Positions 42,190-51,676 of a DNA stretch of 64,000 bases are shown here, piece by piece (positions within the stretch are counted from its first letter, which is position 1; every line of letters starts with the position of its first letter). Source of the stretch: Bacteroidia bacterium (GTDB lineage: Bacteria; Bacteroidota; Bacteroidia; Flavobacteriales; Flavobacteriaceae); NCBI GenBank assembly GCA_030432635.1, contig JAUIMB010000007.1, positions 124,001 to 188,000 of the forward strand, in the 5' to 3' direction. Below the pieces are notes generated by a model that ran no database searches, was not told the DNA's origin, and worked only from the letters and a program-made list of their open reading frames with translations. A program made the position numbers and the translations under genes.

Positions 42190-42993
42190 ATGAAGAGATC
42201 CATTGTACTGATATTTTTAGTTTTATTGACTTTTGGCTGCGGCTCAAAGAAAACCATTGTCACGAAGAAGAAAAGGTCTCAACAAAATTCCGAAGTTGTT
42301 AGGCCAAAATCCACAGAAGTGCCCACAAAACCGATTGAGGTTGTGGTGGTCAATGACAACAATTTGAGCACTACCGAAATATATATTCAAAAGTATAAGG
42401 CTATAGCTATGGAAGAAATGGGCTCTTCAAAAATTCCAGCAAGCATCACTTTAGCACAAGGCATTTTGGAATCTGGTTCTGGGAGAGGACGGCTATCTGT
42501 TGAAGCCAATAATCACTTTGGAATTAAATGTCATGGCTGGACTGGCAAGAAAATATATCATGATGATGATCGTTCTCAGGAATGTTTCAGAAAGTATGAC
42601 CATGCCAATACGTCATTTAAGGATCACTCGGCTTTTTTGACTGGTCGTAGCCGATATGCGAAACTGTTCGAGTTAAAACCTGATGACTACAAAGGTTGGG
42701 CAAAAGGATTGCGAACAGCAGGTTATGCAACAGATCGAAAATACCCTCAAAAATTGATTGGTTTAATTGAGCGTTATAAATTGTATCAATATGATGATAT
42801 GGTGCTTGGAGGGCATTCAGGCTCCCAAACTAAGCCGACTAATGACAGTGAAGTTATTAGTCATCGTGTTGTTAAAGGTGATACCTTGTATTCGCTTTCA
42901 AAAAGATATCACACAACTGTTGAGGAACTTAAACGGTTAAACGGATTGAAAAGCAATGATCTGTCGCTAGGTCAGATTCTCATTATAAAATAA
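42190..42993 (+). CDS. LysM glucosaminidase lipoprotein (peptidoglycan hydrolase)
   Basis: This envelope enzyme cuts the glycan strands of peptidoglycan. The 267-residue protein has a lipobox (LLTFGCGS, Cys17), a glucosaminidase domain (about 70-200) with the catalytic-type glutamate in [15 protein letters not shown] and [11 protein letters not shown], and a C-terminal LysM domain (about 223-267: [20 protein letters not shown], then [13 protein letters not shown]). It ends seven bases before hemL on the same strand, so they may be co-transcribed. Confidence 0.92.
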   Translation: MKRSIVLIFLVLLTFGCGSKKTIVTKKKRSQQNSEVVRPKSTEVPTKPIEVVVVNDNNLSTTEIYIQKYKAIAMEEMGSSKIPASITLAQGILESGSGRGRLSVEANNHFGIKCHGWTGKKIYHDDDRSQECFRKYDHANTSFKDHSAFLTGRSRYAKLFELKPDDYKGWAKGLRTAGYATDRKYPQKLIGLIERYKLYQYDDMVLGGHSGSQTKPTNDSEVISHRVVKGDTLYSLSKRYHTTVEELKRLNGLKSNDLSLGQILIIK

Positions 42994-43000
42994 AAGTGAT

Positions 43001-44287
43001 ATGTTGTATCAACGTAGTAGTGCGTTATTTAAAGCTGCAGAACAGGTTATTCCTGGAGGTGTCAATTCTCCGGTAAGAGCGTTCAAGGCAGTTGGTGGTG
43101 TTCCAATTTTTGCAAAATCGGCAAAAGGTGCTTATGTCTTTGACGAAGATGATAATCGCTACATCGATTACATCAATTCTTGGGGACCAATGCTTTTAGG
43201 TCATGCGTATCCACCTGTTGTGGATGCCGTAATCTCAAAAGCTAAACAGGGCACTTCCTTTGGTATGCCAACTGAGATTGAGACTCAAATTGCAGCTTTA
43301 GCTGTCGCGATGGTTCCAAATATCGATAAAATAAGGTTTGTCAATTCTGGAACTGAAGCTTGCATGAGTGCAGTACGATTGGCAAGAGGATATACAGGGA
43401 AGGAGAAAATCATAAAGTTCGCAGGATGTTATCATGGTCATAGTGATGCTTTTTTAATCCAAGCAGGAAGTGGAGCCGTGACCTTTGGAAGTCCTAACAG
43501 TCCTGGTGTCACCCAAGGAACTGCTAAGGATACTTTGTTAGCCAAATATAATGATATTGAAAATGTAGAAGCTCTTTTGGAAGCCAACAAGGGTGAAGTT
43601 GCCTGTGTCATTATTGAGCCTGTGGCTGGAAATATGGGATGTGTTCCGCCTAAGGATGATTTTCTTCAAAAATTAAGAACCTTATGTGATGCTCATGATG
43701 TTTTACTTGTTTTTGATGAAGTCATGACAGGTTTTAGATTGGCTAAGGGAGGCGCTCAAGAACTTTATGGTGTCAATGCCGATATTGTATGCTTCGGAAA
43801 AGTCATTGGAGGTGGCCTACCAGTCGGTGCTTTTGCCTCTCGAAATGAAATCATGAGCCATCTTGCTCCTCTTGGAGGTGTGTATCAGGCAGGAACATTA
43901 AGCGGAAATCCGCTAGCCATGGCAGCAGGTTTAGCAATGCTTAAAGCTATTGATGCCAATGCTGAATTGTTTAAGCGTTTGGAGGAGAAAACTGCATATC
44001 TTCATAAAGGTTGTACAGAAGTTTTGGAAAAACATAACATTGTTCATACTGTCAATAGGGTAGGCTCAATGCTATCCATCCATTTTGCTGAAGATGAGGT
44101 GACTGATTTTGATAGTGCGGCAAAAGGAAACAATCAGCGGTTCAAGACCTTTTTTCACGGCATGCTCAATCATGGTATTTATATTGCTCCAAGCGCATTT
44201 GAAACCTGGTTTATTACGGATGCTCTGACTTATGAAGATTTGGATGAAACCATTCAGGCAGTAGACAAAATAGCTATGTCCATATAA
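43001..44287 (+). CDS. hemL: Glutamate-1-semialdehyde 2,1-aminomutase
   Basis: HemL converts glutamate-1-semialdehyde to 5-aminolevulinate in haem synthesis. The 428-residue protein matches the family throughout: [17 protein letters not shown] at the start, [41 protein letters not shown], and [16 protein letters not shown] with the PLP lysine. A strong terminator follows six bases downstream. The rest of the haem pathway is not in the window. Confidence 0.97.
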   Translation: MLYQRSSALFKAAEQVIPGGVNSPVRAFKAVGGVPIFAKSAKGAYVFDEDDNRYIDYINSWGPMLLGHAYPPVVDAVISKAKQGTSFGMPTEIETQIAALAVAMVPNIDKIRFVNSGTEACMSAVRLARGYTGKEKIIKFAGCYHGHSDAFLIQAGSGAVTFGSPNSPGVTQGTAKDTLLAKYNDIENVEALLEANKGEVACVIIEPVAGNMGCVPPKDDFLQKLRTLCDAHDVLLVFDEVMTGFRLAKGGAQELYGVNADIVCFGKVIGGGLPVGAFASRNEIMSHLAPLGGVYQAGTLSGNPLAMAAGLAMLKAIDANAELFKRLEEKTAYLHKGCTEVLEKHNIVHTVNRVGSMLSIHFAEDEVTDFDSAAKGNNQRFKTFFHGMLNHGIYIAPSAFETWFITDALTYEDLDETIQAVDKIAMSI

Positions 44288-44328
44288 AAAAAGCCGTTCA
44301 ATTCTTCTTTTGATTGAACGGCTTTTTT
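44286..44328. terminator. Bidirectional terminator
   Basis: GCCGTTCAAT (44293-44302) pairs perfectly with ATTGAACGGC (44313-44322), with an A-run before and a T-run after. It serves hemL and the convergent small gene ending at 44348. Confidence 0.92.
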
Positions 44329-44347
44329 TATTTCAGTATATTTAAGA

Positions 44348-44677
44348 TCACATGCCTCGCACCAATTCCAAATAGTTATGGTATTCCAGTTCAGATAAGA
44401 TGCCTTCAAGCTTCTTGTCGAGTTCTTTGTTTATCTTTTCAAGACTTACCTGATTTTGTTCTAGGTTTGCGCTAATTTTCTTATAGGCTTTTCCAAAGTC
44501 TTGGTAAGCTCTGTATACAGCATCCATTTTATCTGAATCAAACTTTATAAGCTTTCTAAGTTCTTTGGTTTTTTTATTAGCCTCTTCATTAATCTCCAAT
44601 GTATTTTGTGCTGAGATATTTTGAGCACTGAATAAGAGTGCAATTGCCAATAGGCAACTTGTTATCAATTTTTTCAT
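44348..44677 (-). CDS. Small secreted helical protein
   Basis: The 109-residue protein has a signal peptide (about 1-23, ending in ISAQ). The mature part is a charged helical chain with ELRKLIKFDSDKMDAVYRAY and ends in LSELEYHNYLELVRGM. Its size, export and ending (x-EYHNYLELV) recall the protein at 27392 and Spy-like periplasmic proteins. Function unknown. The next gene upstream on the same strand, at 44793, is also a small exported helical protein. Confidence 0.75.
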   Translation of the reverse strand: MKKLITSCLLAIALLFSAQNISAQNTLEINEEANKKTKELRKLIKFDSDKMDAVYRAYQDFGKAYKKISANLEQNQVSLEKINKELDKKLEGILSELEYHNYLELVRGM

Positions 44678-44792
44678 GAGTTCGTATTTATGGTAATAAC
44701 TTCTTCAGGTCTAAAATTAAGGATTTTTATTAGAAAAAAAAGCATCGATTTCAAAAATCAATGCTTTGGACTAAAAAAAGTAAAAAAAAGGC

Positions 44793-45248
44793 TTAATGTC
44801 TTTCCTTGCGTTTCTTTTTGTGTTTTCGTTGTTTGTGTTTGTGATGCGTCATCGAATTCCACTTTTCGTATTGCTCGGCTGTCAGTATGGCTTTCATTTT
44901 GGCTTTCATTTCAATTTGGTCATCAAGTTTTTCGTTGATCCGTTTTACGTGTTCTTCCTTTGAAATTTCCTTCTTACTATCCTTGGTTTCCTCCTTACGA
45001 GCGTCCATTTTTTGCTGCTTTTTAGTAGCTTGTTTCAAAATGAGCGCTTTCACCTCACTCTGTTGTGATTCGTTTAAGTCCAGTTCCAAAGTCATGTGTT
45101 TGGTCTTTATGGTTGCTCGCTCCTCTGGAGTGAGTTCTTTCATCATGTCTCTGTGGTTTTGTTGTCTGTGCTGTCTTCTGTCTTGCGCTGAGGTTTGTAA
45201 TGTTGCAAAGGCAATAGCGATTAAAATTAATTGTTTCATGGGTTTCAT
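44793..45248 (-). CDS. Small secreted Spy-like, very basic protein
   Basis: The 151-residue protein has a signal peptide (ending in LQTSAQ) and a helical mature part with ELTPEERATIKTKHMTLELD and MKAILTAEQYEKWNSM, a pattern shared with Spy/CpxP-type or DUF4890-like envelope proteins. It finishes in a very basic His/Lys/Arg tail (HHKHKQRKHKKKRKERH). Two ATGs nine bases apart (45248 and 45239) are both plausible; the longer open frame to 45347 overlaps the neighbouring gene and looks non-coding. Role unknown, possibly envelope stress. Confidence 0.75.
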   Translation of the reverse strand: MKPMKQLILIAIAFATLQTSAQDRRQHRQQNHRDMMKELTPEERATIKTKHMTLELDLNESQQSEVKALILKQATKKQQKMDARKEETKDSKKEISKEEHVKRINEKLDDQIEMKAKMKAILTAEQYEKWNSMTHHKHKQRKHKKKRKERH

Positions 45249-45318
45249 ACTGTTTTTGATTTGTGCTAGTATGACCTTCATAAATCCAATAAGTTTAAAT
45301 GTACTGGTGACTTTAACG

Positions 45319-46830
45319 TTAATTAACAGTTTGAGCCTTCTTAACAAGGTCTAAGGTGGTTTGGTATAATGGACGAGACTCCATTTTGCTTTTCAGCCAA
45401 GCGTAAAAACTCATGACGAATATATCCTCTTGTTTTTCGTCAATCCATTCGAAAGCGAGTTCTACCTTCGCTTTAAATTTTTGTGTTGTGATTTTTTCAG
45501 GATGCTTGTAGTAGGTGGATGCAAGGTTTAAATAGGTGATAACACGCTCTTGGTTTATGTTGGTTAAATACTTGGAATATGAGCGCTTGAAACTGTTGAG
45601 CCTTGATTCGATTAAATCGACGTCGCCCAATTCCATGTGAAGTATAATTTCGGCAAGGTTCTTTTTTATAGTCCATTCAGTACCTGCTTTTTCAATATAG
45701 TATTTGTCGGTGTGATAAAATTTGGCAAAGATGCTTTTGGCTTTTTTTAAATCGTTTTTTTGCATGTAAAACATCACTAAGGCGAGATGGATATCAAGTA
45801 ATGATTCGAGGTCAGAATGGTTCAAATGGATAGAGGGTTCCAATAGTGCAATTGCTTCTTCTTGATGATTGCTGAAGTTCAGGTTTAGGGCTTTTAGGAG
45901 ATGATGTTTCAGTCTGAAAGTGTTGAAGTGCTTTTTTCGCTGTTGATTCATAAGAGTCGTCATTTGGTGTAAAAACCTTAATGAATGTTCGAATTTTTTA
46001 TTCCTAAAAAGTGTATTTGCAATCATATAAACGACCCTAATATGATACACCAGCTGCTTGTCTTTTGACTTGTGGGACTTGAGGTCGTTGTAAGTTTCAA
46101 TTAAAAACGGTTCAATCTTGAGGTAATCCTTTGTGGCAAAAGCTGAAAGGCTAACGATGGTCATGAGTTGGTACAATGATTTAAATGACAGTGTTTCTGA
46201 AAGGTCAATGTGATGTGACTCCAATGTATTATAGAGAATGGTCTTGAAGTCCACAACCTTTCCTTTATAGGTCATGTCACTTAAGGTTTGCCTAATTTTT
46301 GCATACACCAAATTGAGTTCTTCTTCAATAAAATGTTGTTTTTGGTTGGCTCGGAAGTCTGCCGTCAAGGCCTCAAGATTCACAGATGGATTTAAGTAAG
46401 CATATTGAATCTTTGTGTGGTAAATTTCATTAAGTATGGGAAACAACTGATGTTCAATGGCCAAATCTTCAGCTTTGTCTAAAATTTGATAAGCGATTTT
46501 TGGCTGCTTTTGAATGAGAAAAGTTCGTGATGCCAAAATGTATTTGATGACTTGCATATCGACCGAGTTTTCCTCTTCAAGATTGGTATTTGCTATAAAG
46601 TCTATGAGTGATTGGTACAAGCGTTTTCTGAGAGCATGGTAGGCATCTTTGCTTCCGGTTTTATATAGTGACTGACAAATTTGTTTGGACGTCATCTCGT
46701 TAGTAGCCAACAGTTTAAAAAGCTGAATGTTTTTGGTGTCCTTTCGTTTGTTTTTTTTGGACAAAAAGGATATAAATCGTTGCTCATCTTCAGTGGAAAA
46801 TGTAGATACTATCGCATTAAGGTCTGTCAT
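45319..46830 (-). CDS. Large helical-repeat protein of unknown function
   Basis: The 503-residue cytosolic-looking protein has no signal peptide and is predicted all-helical, with TPR-like helix pairs along its length (for example KIAYQILDKAEDLAIEHQLF and LDIHLALVMFYMQKNDLKKA). The N-terminus (EDEQRFISFLSKKNKRKDTK) looks like a separate small helical domain. Proteins of this look are common in flavobacteria next to small envelope genes. I cannot assign a function. It is divergent from the small membrane-protein cluster that begins at 46980. Confidence 0.8.
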   Translation of the reverse strand: MTDLNAIVSTFSTEDEQRFISFLSKKNKRKDTKNIQLFKLLATNEMTSKQICQSLYKTGSKDAYHALRKRLYQSLIDFIANTNLEEENSVDMQVIKYILASRTFLIQKQPKIAYQILDKAEDLAIEHQLFPILNEIYHTKIQYAYLNPSVNLEALTADFRANQKQHFIEEELNLVYAKIRQTLSDMTYKGKVVDFKTILYNTLESHHIDLSETLSFKSLYQLMTIVSLSAFATKDYLKIEPFLIETYNDLKSHKSKDKQLVYHIRVVYMIANTLFRNKKFEHSLRFLHQMTTLMNQQRKKHFNTFRLKHHLLKALNLNFSNHQEEAIALLEPSIHLNHSDLESLLDIHLALVMFYMQKNDLKKAKSIFAKFYHTDKYYIEKAGTEWTIKKNLAEIILHMELGDVDLIESRLNSFKRSYSKYLTNINQERVITYLNLASTYYKHPEKITTQKFKAKVELAFEWIDEKQEDIFVMSFYAWLKSKMESRPLYQTTLDLVKKAQTVN

Positions 46831-46979
46831 TTTATCGTCAGTTAAATTTGTAATATTTCATTAAAAATAATGAATATTTATGTATTAATATTAAATAAAT
46901 CGTCAGTTTTATAGTCATTTTAAGTTTGATGCCCAACAATGAAGTCGCACTTTTGTCATGTAATCAAAACAAAGCACTT

Positions 46980-47138
46980 ATGAGACAGTTTATCAAAACC
47001 ACAATTTTTATTATTACCATGGGTAGCTTGATAGTGTTTTCAAAACCTATTCAACAGAAAATCGTCAAAACCTATAACCATTGTATCGAGCAAATGGCAA
47101 ACAAAAGCATTGCAAGTGGCAATCTAAACGGATTTTGA
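46980..47138 (+). CDS. 52-residue single-span membrane peptide
   Basis: The peptide begins MRQFIKTTIFIITMGSL and has one hydrophobic segment (about 6-21), then a polar tail with one Cys and the end SIASGNLNGF. A longer frame from 46926 is possible but its first 18 residues look random. The next gene starts one base after its stop, arguing that it is a real, coupled gene. No family recognised. Confidence 0.6.
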   Translation: MRQFIKTTIFIITMGSLIVFSKPIQQKIVKTYNHCIEQMANKSIASGNLNGF

Positions 47139-47139
47139 G

Positions 47140-47598
47140 ATGAAGCTCAAACAAGTGAATACGGCATTTTTGGTAATGACTGGTGTTTCGGTTTTGGTGT
47201 TCATATACCTTGTGTTTTTGGGTTATGACGACATCAAAACACTAAAGGATATTATCAAAGTTGTCGCTGCAATTGCATTTCCTGTCCCATTGCTGTTTTT
47301 TGTACGGTTTATAATCATCGAAAACTTTTTACCCCAAAACACAGATGCGTACAAGCTCAAAAACCAAAAACCGGCAACAGCCTTACTCGTGTTAACATTG
47401 ATAGGCAGCTTGGTCATCATGAAACTTGCCGAATGGCTCACAGGACAACAATTGGATGACCATCTTATTGTTGCGCATCTCATCAACTCTACAACCATAA
47501 GTAGTTATGTGCTCAACTATATGCTCTATAACAATCTCAAAGTCAATGGTGTTTTAAGCGGTCTTTTACTGTCTTTGGCAATCCATGTGTTTTTCTAG
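47140..47598 (+). CDS. Membrane protein of unknown function
   Basis: The 152-residue protein has four hydrophobic segments (about 10-30, 40-62, 78-98 and 130-150). No family is recognised. It starts one base after the preceding peptide gene and is followed after 41 bases by another small membrane-protein gene, suggesting an operon of envelope proteins. Confidence 0.7.
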   Translation: MKLKQVNTAFLVMTGVSVLVFIYLVFLGYDDIKTLKDIIKVVAAIAFPVPLLFFVRFIIIENFLPQNTDAYKLKNQKPATALLVLTLIGSLVIMKLAEWLTGQQLDDHLIVAHLINSTTISSYVLNYMLYNNLKVNGVLSGLLLSLAIHVFF

Positions 47599-47639
47599 AC
47601 TTATAATTCAATTAAATAATCAAAATAAAAAGTAATATT

Positions 47640-48122
47640 ATGAATCCAATTATGCAACCTCCAAAACCCAAATCAAATGCCAATAAGCGTGAACTGTTGT
47701 TTACGTTTCAATCCATCATTGTAACAGGCTTGTTGGCATTTACTGCAATTGCGTTTTTCTTTCAGTTTAACCTTCGGATTGAAAAAGGGATAAAGGTGAT
47801 ATTTGCACCTTTTTTATCTGTTGTGCCTTTATTGTTTGTGCTCTCTATTTTGCGAGACCTTCGTAAAGGATTTAAAGAAGGTAATTATTCGAAGAATGAA
47901 ATCATTAGGTTTTGCCTAATCACAGTGGGAATTACATTGCTTTTTACCGGAATTACATATCTGCTCACAAAAATTGATGCCTTGGAAATCCTCTTGGCAG
48001 CAATAATGGCCATTTTAAGTGCTGTGTTTTTTATGCGAAGTAAGATCAAGGATATTCTCGGTATGAGCGTCATCACTGGTATAGCTGAAGGTATTATTGT
48101 GTACATGATCTTTTTGTTTTGA
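47640..48122 (+). CDS. Membrane protein of unknown function
   Basis: The 160-residue protein has four or five hydrophobic segments (about 23-43, 53-70, 88-108, 110-128 and 138-158), with a basic stretch RDLRKGFKEGNYSKNE in the middle. No family recognised. It lies third in the run of small membrane-protein genes. Confidence 0.7.
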   Translation: MNPIMQPPKPKSNANKRELLFTFQSIIVTGLLAFTAIAFFFQFNLRIEKGIKVIFAPFLSVVPLLFVLSILRDLRKGFKEGNYSKNEIIRFCLITVGITLLFTGITYLLTKIDALEILLAAIMAILSAVFFMRSKIKDILGMSVITGIAEGIIVYMIFLF

Positions 48123-48214
48123 TGAAAGGTTAGTCATGTGTTAACCTCAAACGTCACAGGTAGTGTTTGTTGAAAAGCATGCGCTCCTCTGAGGTTTTAA
48201 AGCGATACATTATT

Positions 48215-48910
48215 ATGAAGCCAAGATTAACAAAATGCTTGATCGATTTTGCAGACTTCAATCTGAATAGGCCAGTTTCAGATACTGTCAGAATCATTGA
48301 AATCTGCGCAGTTGCACTTACAGGTGTAGGGAAATTCGTTTTCATGGATTATCTCGATTGGAGACTGCCTTTTGTCATAGTAGCCATACTATCTTGGGCA
48401 ATTTATGTAGGCTACCGCTACAAAAAGGATCGCCAAATTTTGTCAGATTGGGGATTTAGAATAGACAACTTTAAAGCCGTGTTGAAAATGCTAATGCCTT
48501 TTGCCTTGTTTTCAATAGTGACCTGCCTTACCATTGGTTATGTACAAGGTACGTTGAATATCAGTTGGCATATCATTCCTTTACTGATCACCTATCCCAT
48601 TTGGGGCACCATACAACAATTTTTGACTATTGGTCTAGTGGCAGGAAACCTGAGCGCATTAAAATCCCTAAAACTTAAAAAGTGGACTGTAATACTAATA
48701 ACAGCTGTGTTGTTTGCGATGGTTCATTTTCCAAATGTATGGATATTAATAGCTACTTTTCTTTTGGCGCTATGTTATGGTTATATCTACCTCAAGGCCA
48801 AAAACCTATATGTTCTGGGCTTGTTCCATGGATGGTTGGGAGCTTTATTTTACTACACAGTTCTCAACCAAGATCCTTTTGCTGATGTCTTTCTGAAATG
48901 GTTGAATTAA
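48215..48910 (+). CDS. CPBP-like intramembrane protein with glutamine-substituted motif
   Basis: The 231-residue membrane protein has about six hydrophobic spans and an arrangement like the CPBP (CAAX protease and bacteriocin-processing) family: FAMVHFPN and LGLFHGWLGA match motifs 2 and 3. At motif 1, where active members have a Glu-Glu pair, this protein has Gln-Gln (TIQQFLTIG). It is therefore a degenerate or differently acting member. The start at 48215 (MKPRLTKCLIDFADF) is uncertain; 48179 would add 12 residues. The promoter of the next gene lies inside its last codons. Confidence 0.7.
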   Translation: MKPRLTKCLIDFADFNLNRPVSDTVRIIEICAVALTGVGKFVFMDYLDWRLPFVIVAILSWAIYVGYRYKKDRQILSDWGFRIDNFKAVLKMLMPFALFSIVTCLTIGYVQGTLNISWHIIPLLITYPIWGTIQQFLTIGLVAGNLSALKSLKLKKWTVILITAVLFAMVHFPNVWILIATFLLALCYGYIYLKAKNLYVLGLFHGWLGALFYYTVLNQDPFADVFLKWLN

Positions 48911-48931
48911 TCTTCAAATTTGCTAACTTTG
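48902..48931 (+). promoter_or_regulatory. Bacteroidota-type promoter of the DPP III-like gene
   Basis: TTG at 48902-48904 and TAACTTTG at 48924-48931 are separated by exactly 19 bases, matching the consensus in full. It overlaps the end of the preceding gene and sets the start of the next at 48958. Confidence 0.8.
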
Positions 48932-48957
48932 AAACATATCAAAAACCAATAACAACA

Positions 48958-50607
48958 ATGAAACGATTTATTATAATGATCATGGTATTGTCGCTTTTTT
49001 ATACTTGTAAGAAAGATAACAAGGAAGCCGTTGAAGATGGAAATACCTCAACCTTTGAACAACCTAATATGACTAAAAATTTAGCAAAATATGTGAAATT
49101 TAAGCTCACGGCTGACATATCAGAACTCACTGCGAATGAACGTGAAATGCTTCCATACCTTATTAAGGCTGCAAATATCATGAATGATCTATTTTGGTAT
49201 GAGGCTTATGGCGATCGAAGTGAACTCCTCAAATCAATTTCAGATGCTGAGACAAAACGTTTTGTAGAGATCAATTATGGTCCTTGGGACCGACTGGATG
49301 GCAACAAACCCTTTATTGAAGGTGTTGGACCAAAACCAGCAGGTGCCAATTTTTATCCTAGTGATATGACCAAAGCGGAATTCGATGCTGCCAAGTTAGA
49401 AAACAAATCCAGCCTCTATACCTTCGTTCGTCGTGATGATAATGGTGAATTATTTGTTATGCCTTACCATAAACAATTTGAAAATGAAGTTAATGAAGTG
49501 TCTCAACTGCTTTTAAAAGCTGCTGAATTGGCTGAAGACAAAGGGCTTCAAAATTATTTAAGGTTAAGGGCAGAAGCGCTGTTGAACGACAATTACCAAC
49601 CAAGTGACTTGGCTTGGATGGATATGAAAACCAATACGATTGATGTTGTTATTGGTCCAATTGAAACGTATGAAGATCAACTCTTTGGTAACAAAGCCGC
49701 TCACGAAGCTTACGTATTGATAAAAGATCAGAAATGGAGTGAACGATTGGCTAAATTCAGTGCGTATTTGCCAGAGTTGCAAAAGGGTCTTCCAGTAGAT
49801 GACGCATACAAAACCGAAGCGCCTGGAACTGATAGCGATCTCAATGCTTATGATGTTATCTATTACGCAGGTGACTGTAATTCTGGTAGTAAGACCATAG
49901 CGATTAACTTGCCTAACGACGAAGAGGTTCAGTTAAAGAAGGGAACACGACGTTTGCAATTGAAAAATGCCATGCGCGCAAAATTTGACAAAATATTAGT
50001 CCCAATTTCTGAAGTGCTTATTGATGAGAGTCAACGCAAACACATCACTTTTGATGCGTTTTTCTCGAATACCATGTTTCATGAAGTGGCTCATGGTTTA
50101 GGGATAAAGAATACCATTAACAATAAAGGAACTGTAAGAAGTGCGCTAAAGGAACATGCCAGTGCGCTTGAAGAAGGTAAAGCTGATATTCTCGGACTTT
50201 ATATGATTCAACAATTAAATGCCAAAGGCGAACTTACCGATGATATCAAGGACAATATGGTCACCTTCATGGCAGGAATCTTCCGATCTGTGCGCTTTGG
50301 AGCGTCTTCTGCCCATGGTAAAGCCAATATGATTCGATTTAATTTCTTTAAGGACAAAGGTGCTTTTTCTAGAAATGCAGATGGAACTTATAAGGTCAAC
50401 TTCGATAAAATGGAAACGGCAATGGCAGATTTATCTCGATTGATCTTGACCTTACAAGGAGATGGTGATTACGAAGGTGTTGCAAGATTGGTGTCTACCA
50501 ATGGCATTATTGGACAGGAACTTCAATCGGATTTAGATCGCCTTAGTGATGCCAATATTCCTGTAGATGTCGTGTTTGAACAAGGTGCCAAGGCACTAGG
50601 GTTGTAG
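48958..50607 (+). CDS. DPP III-like (M49) zinc peptidase lipoprotein
   Basis: The 549-residue protein has a lipobox (LSLFYTCKK, Cys17) and a catalytic domain related to dipeptidyl peptidase III. The metal site is FHEVAHGLG, with His375-Glu376-x-x-His379 spaced as HExxH instead of the usual six-residue HExxGH of M49. The second motif is EEGKAD (405-410), corresponding to the EExxAE/D site. Pentapeptide variants of M49 are known in a few bacteria. The start at 48958 is fixed by the promoter. It probably acts on short peptides at the cell surface or in the periplasm. Confidence 0.85.
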   Translation: MKRFIIMIMVLSLFYTCKKDNKEAVEDGNTSTFEQPNMTKNLAKYVKFKLTADISELTANEREMLPYLIKAANIMNDLFWYEAYGDRSELLKSISDAETKRFVEINYGPWDRLDGNKPFIEGVGPKPAGANFYPSDMTKAEFDAAKLENKSSLYTFVRRDDNGELFVMPYHKQFENEVNEVSQLLLKAAELAEDKGLQNYLRLRAEALLNDNYQPSDLAWMDMKTNTIDVVIGPIETYEDQLFGNKAAHEAYVLIKDQKWSERLAKFSAYLPELQKGLPVDDAYKTEAPGTDSDLNAYDVIYYAGDCNSGSKTIAINLPNDEEVQLKKGTRRLQLKNAMRAKFDKILVPISEVLIDESQRKHITFDAFFSNTMFHEVAHGLGIKNTINNKGTVRSALKEHASALEEGKADILGLYMIQQLNAKGELTDDIKDNMVTFMAGIFRSVRFGASSAHGKANMIRFNFFKDKGAFSRNADGTYKVNFDKMETAMADLSRLILTLQGDGDYEGVARLVSTNGIIGQELQSDLDRLSDANIPVDVVFEQGAKALGL

Positions 50608-50797
50608 CTGTTTTGCTGAAGTTGAGCATAGGCTTTTTTCATTAGAGTATAAACTTCTAAAGCCGATAGTGTTGCCACAAAGGTATGTCGTGAGCGCTGA
50701 ACAGATATAAGTACTGTGTGTGTTTAAGGACTCACTCGACTCAGCTTGAGGAGACAAACGTCATTTTTATTTCTTATATTGAATAAAAAACCTCAGC

Positions 50798-51676
50798 ATG
50801 CCGTATTGGTTGTCGATTTTTTTAATAGTACTCGTCATTTATGTCATCATAAGTATCGCATTATACTATTTGCAGGATTATATGTTATTTAAACCTGAAA
50901 AGTTGCCTGCCGATTTTCAGTTTGATTATGAGCACCAAAAAACCGAGGAGCATAACCTCGAAACTCGTGATGGTGCCATTATCAACGGATTGCGTTTTTT
51001 TCCTAAAGGAAAGAGTAGAGGTGTGGTCTTATATCTGAAAGGAAATTCGAAAAGTATAAAAGGTTGGGGAAAGTTCGCTGTCGATTTTACAAGACATGGT
51101 TACAATGTGGTCATGGTAGATTATCGCGGTTTTGGTAAAAGCACAGGAAGACGTTCGCAGAAGGCCATCAAACGGGATCTGCAACTTGTTTATAATAAAC
51201 TCAAGGAGAAAACCTCAGAAGATCGTATCATTCTCTACGGAAGGTCCTTGGGTTCTGGATTTGCAGCCAAATTGGCCTCAATGAACCATCCTAAAATGCT
51301 CATACTCGATGCACCGTATTATAGCTTGACCAAAGTGACAGCACGTTATGCGCCATTTATGCCTTTGTCCTTATTACTAAAATACCCTTTGCCAACTTAC
51401 AAATGGTTAAAATATGTACAATGTCCTATTCATATCATTCATGGTACACATGACAAATTGATTCCATTTAAAACAAGTGTGAAACTTTCAAAAGTCAACC
51501 CAAAACGTACTAAATTACATACCGTTATTGGTGGTGGCCACAAAAACCTAAATAATTTTGAATCCTATCATCTCATGTTGGATGAAATTTTAAACAGTAC
51601 ACCTAAGACTATCGATTTAGAAACCACAAGTATCCATGTCATCCACACCTCAAAACCGATTAAAAAACAGGGTTAA
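50798..51676 (+). CDS. Membrane-anchored alpha/beta hydrolase (tandem copy 1)
   Basis: The 292-residue protein has an N-terminal transmembrane helix (about 4-24) and an alpha/beta-hydrolase fold. The nucleophile lies in YGRSLGSGFA (GxSxG), the acid in IHGTHDKLIP and the histidine in GGGHKNLNNF. The oxyanion-hole region reads YLKGNSKSIKGWG, with Lys where copy 2 and related proteins have His (HGN). Substrate unknown; relatives include esterases and peptidases. Its 3' end overlaps copy 2 by 41 bases. Confidence 0.85.
   Translation: MPYWLSIFLIVLVIYVIISIALYYLQDYMLFKPEKLPADFQFDYEHQKTEEHNLETRDGAIINGLRFFPKGKSRGVVLYLKGNSKSIKGWGKFAVDFTRHGYNVVMVDYRGFGKSTGRRSQKAIKRDLQLVYNKLKEKTSEDRIILYGRSLGSGFAAKLASMNHPKMLILDAPYYSLTKVTARYAPFMPLSLLLKYPLPTYKWLKYVQCPIHIIHGTHDKLIPFKTSVKLSKVNPKRTKLHTVIGGGHKNLNNFESYHLMLDEILNSTPKTIDLETTSIHVIHTSKPIKKQG

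Noticed and set aside
44887-45354. A 155-codon plus-strand frame
   Set aside because: It is antisense to the small Spy-like gene and the end of the helical-repeat gene. The predicted Cys/Phe/Leu-rich protein is what antisense of Lys/Glu-rich coding sequence gives.
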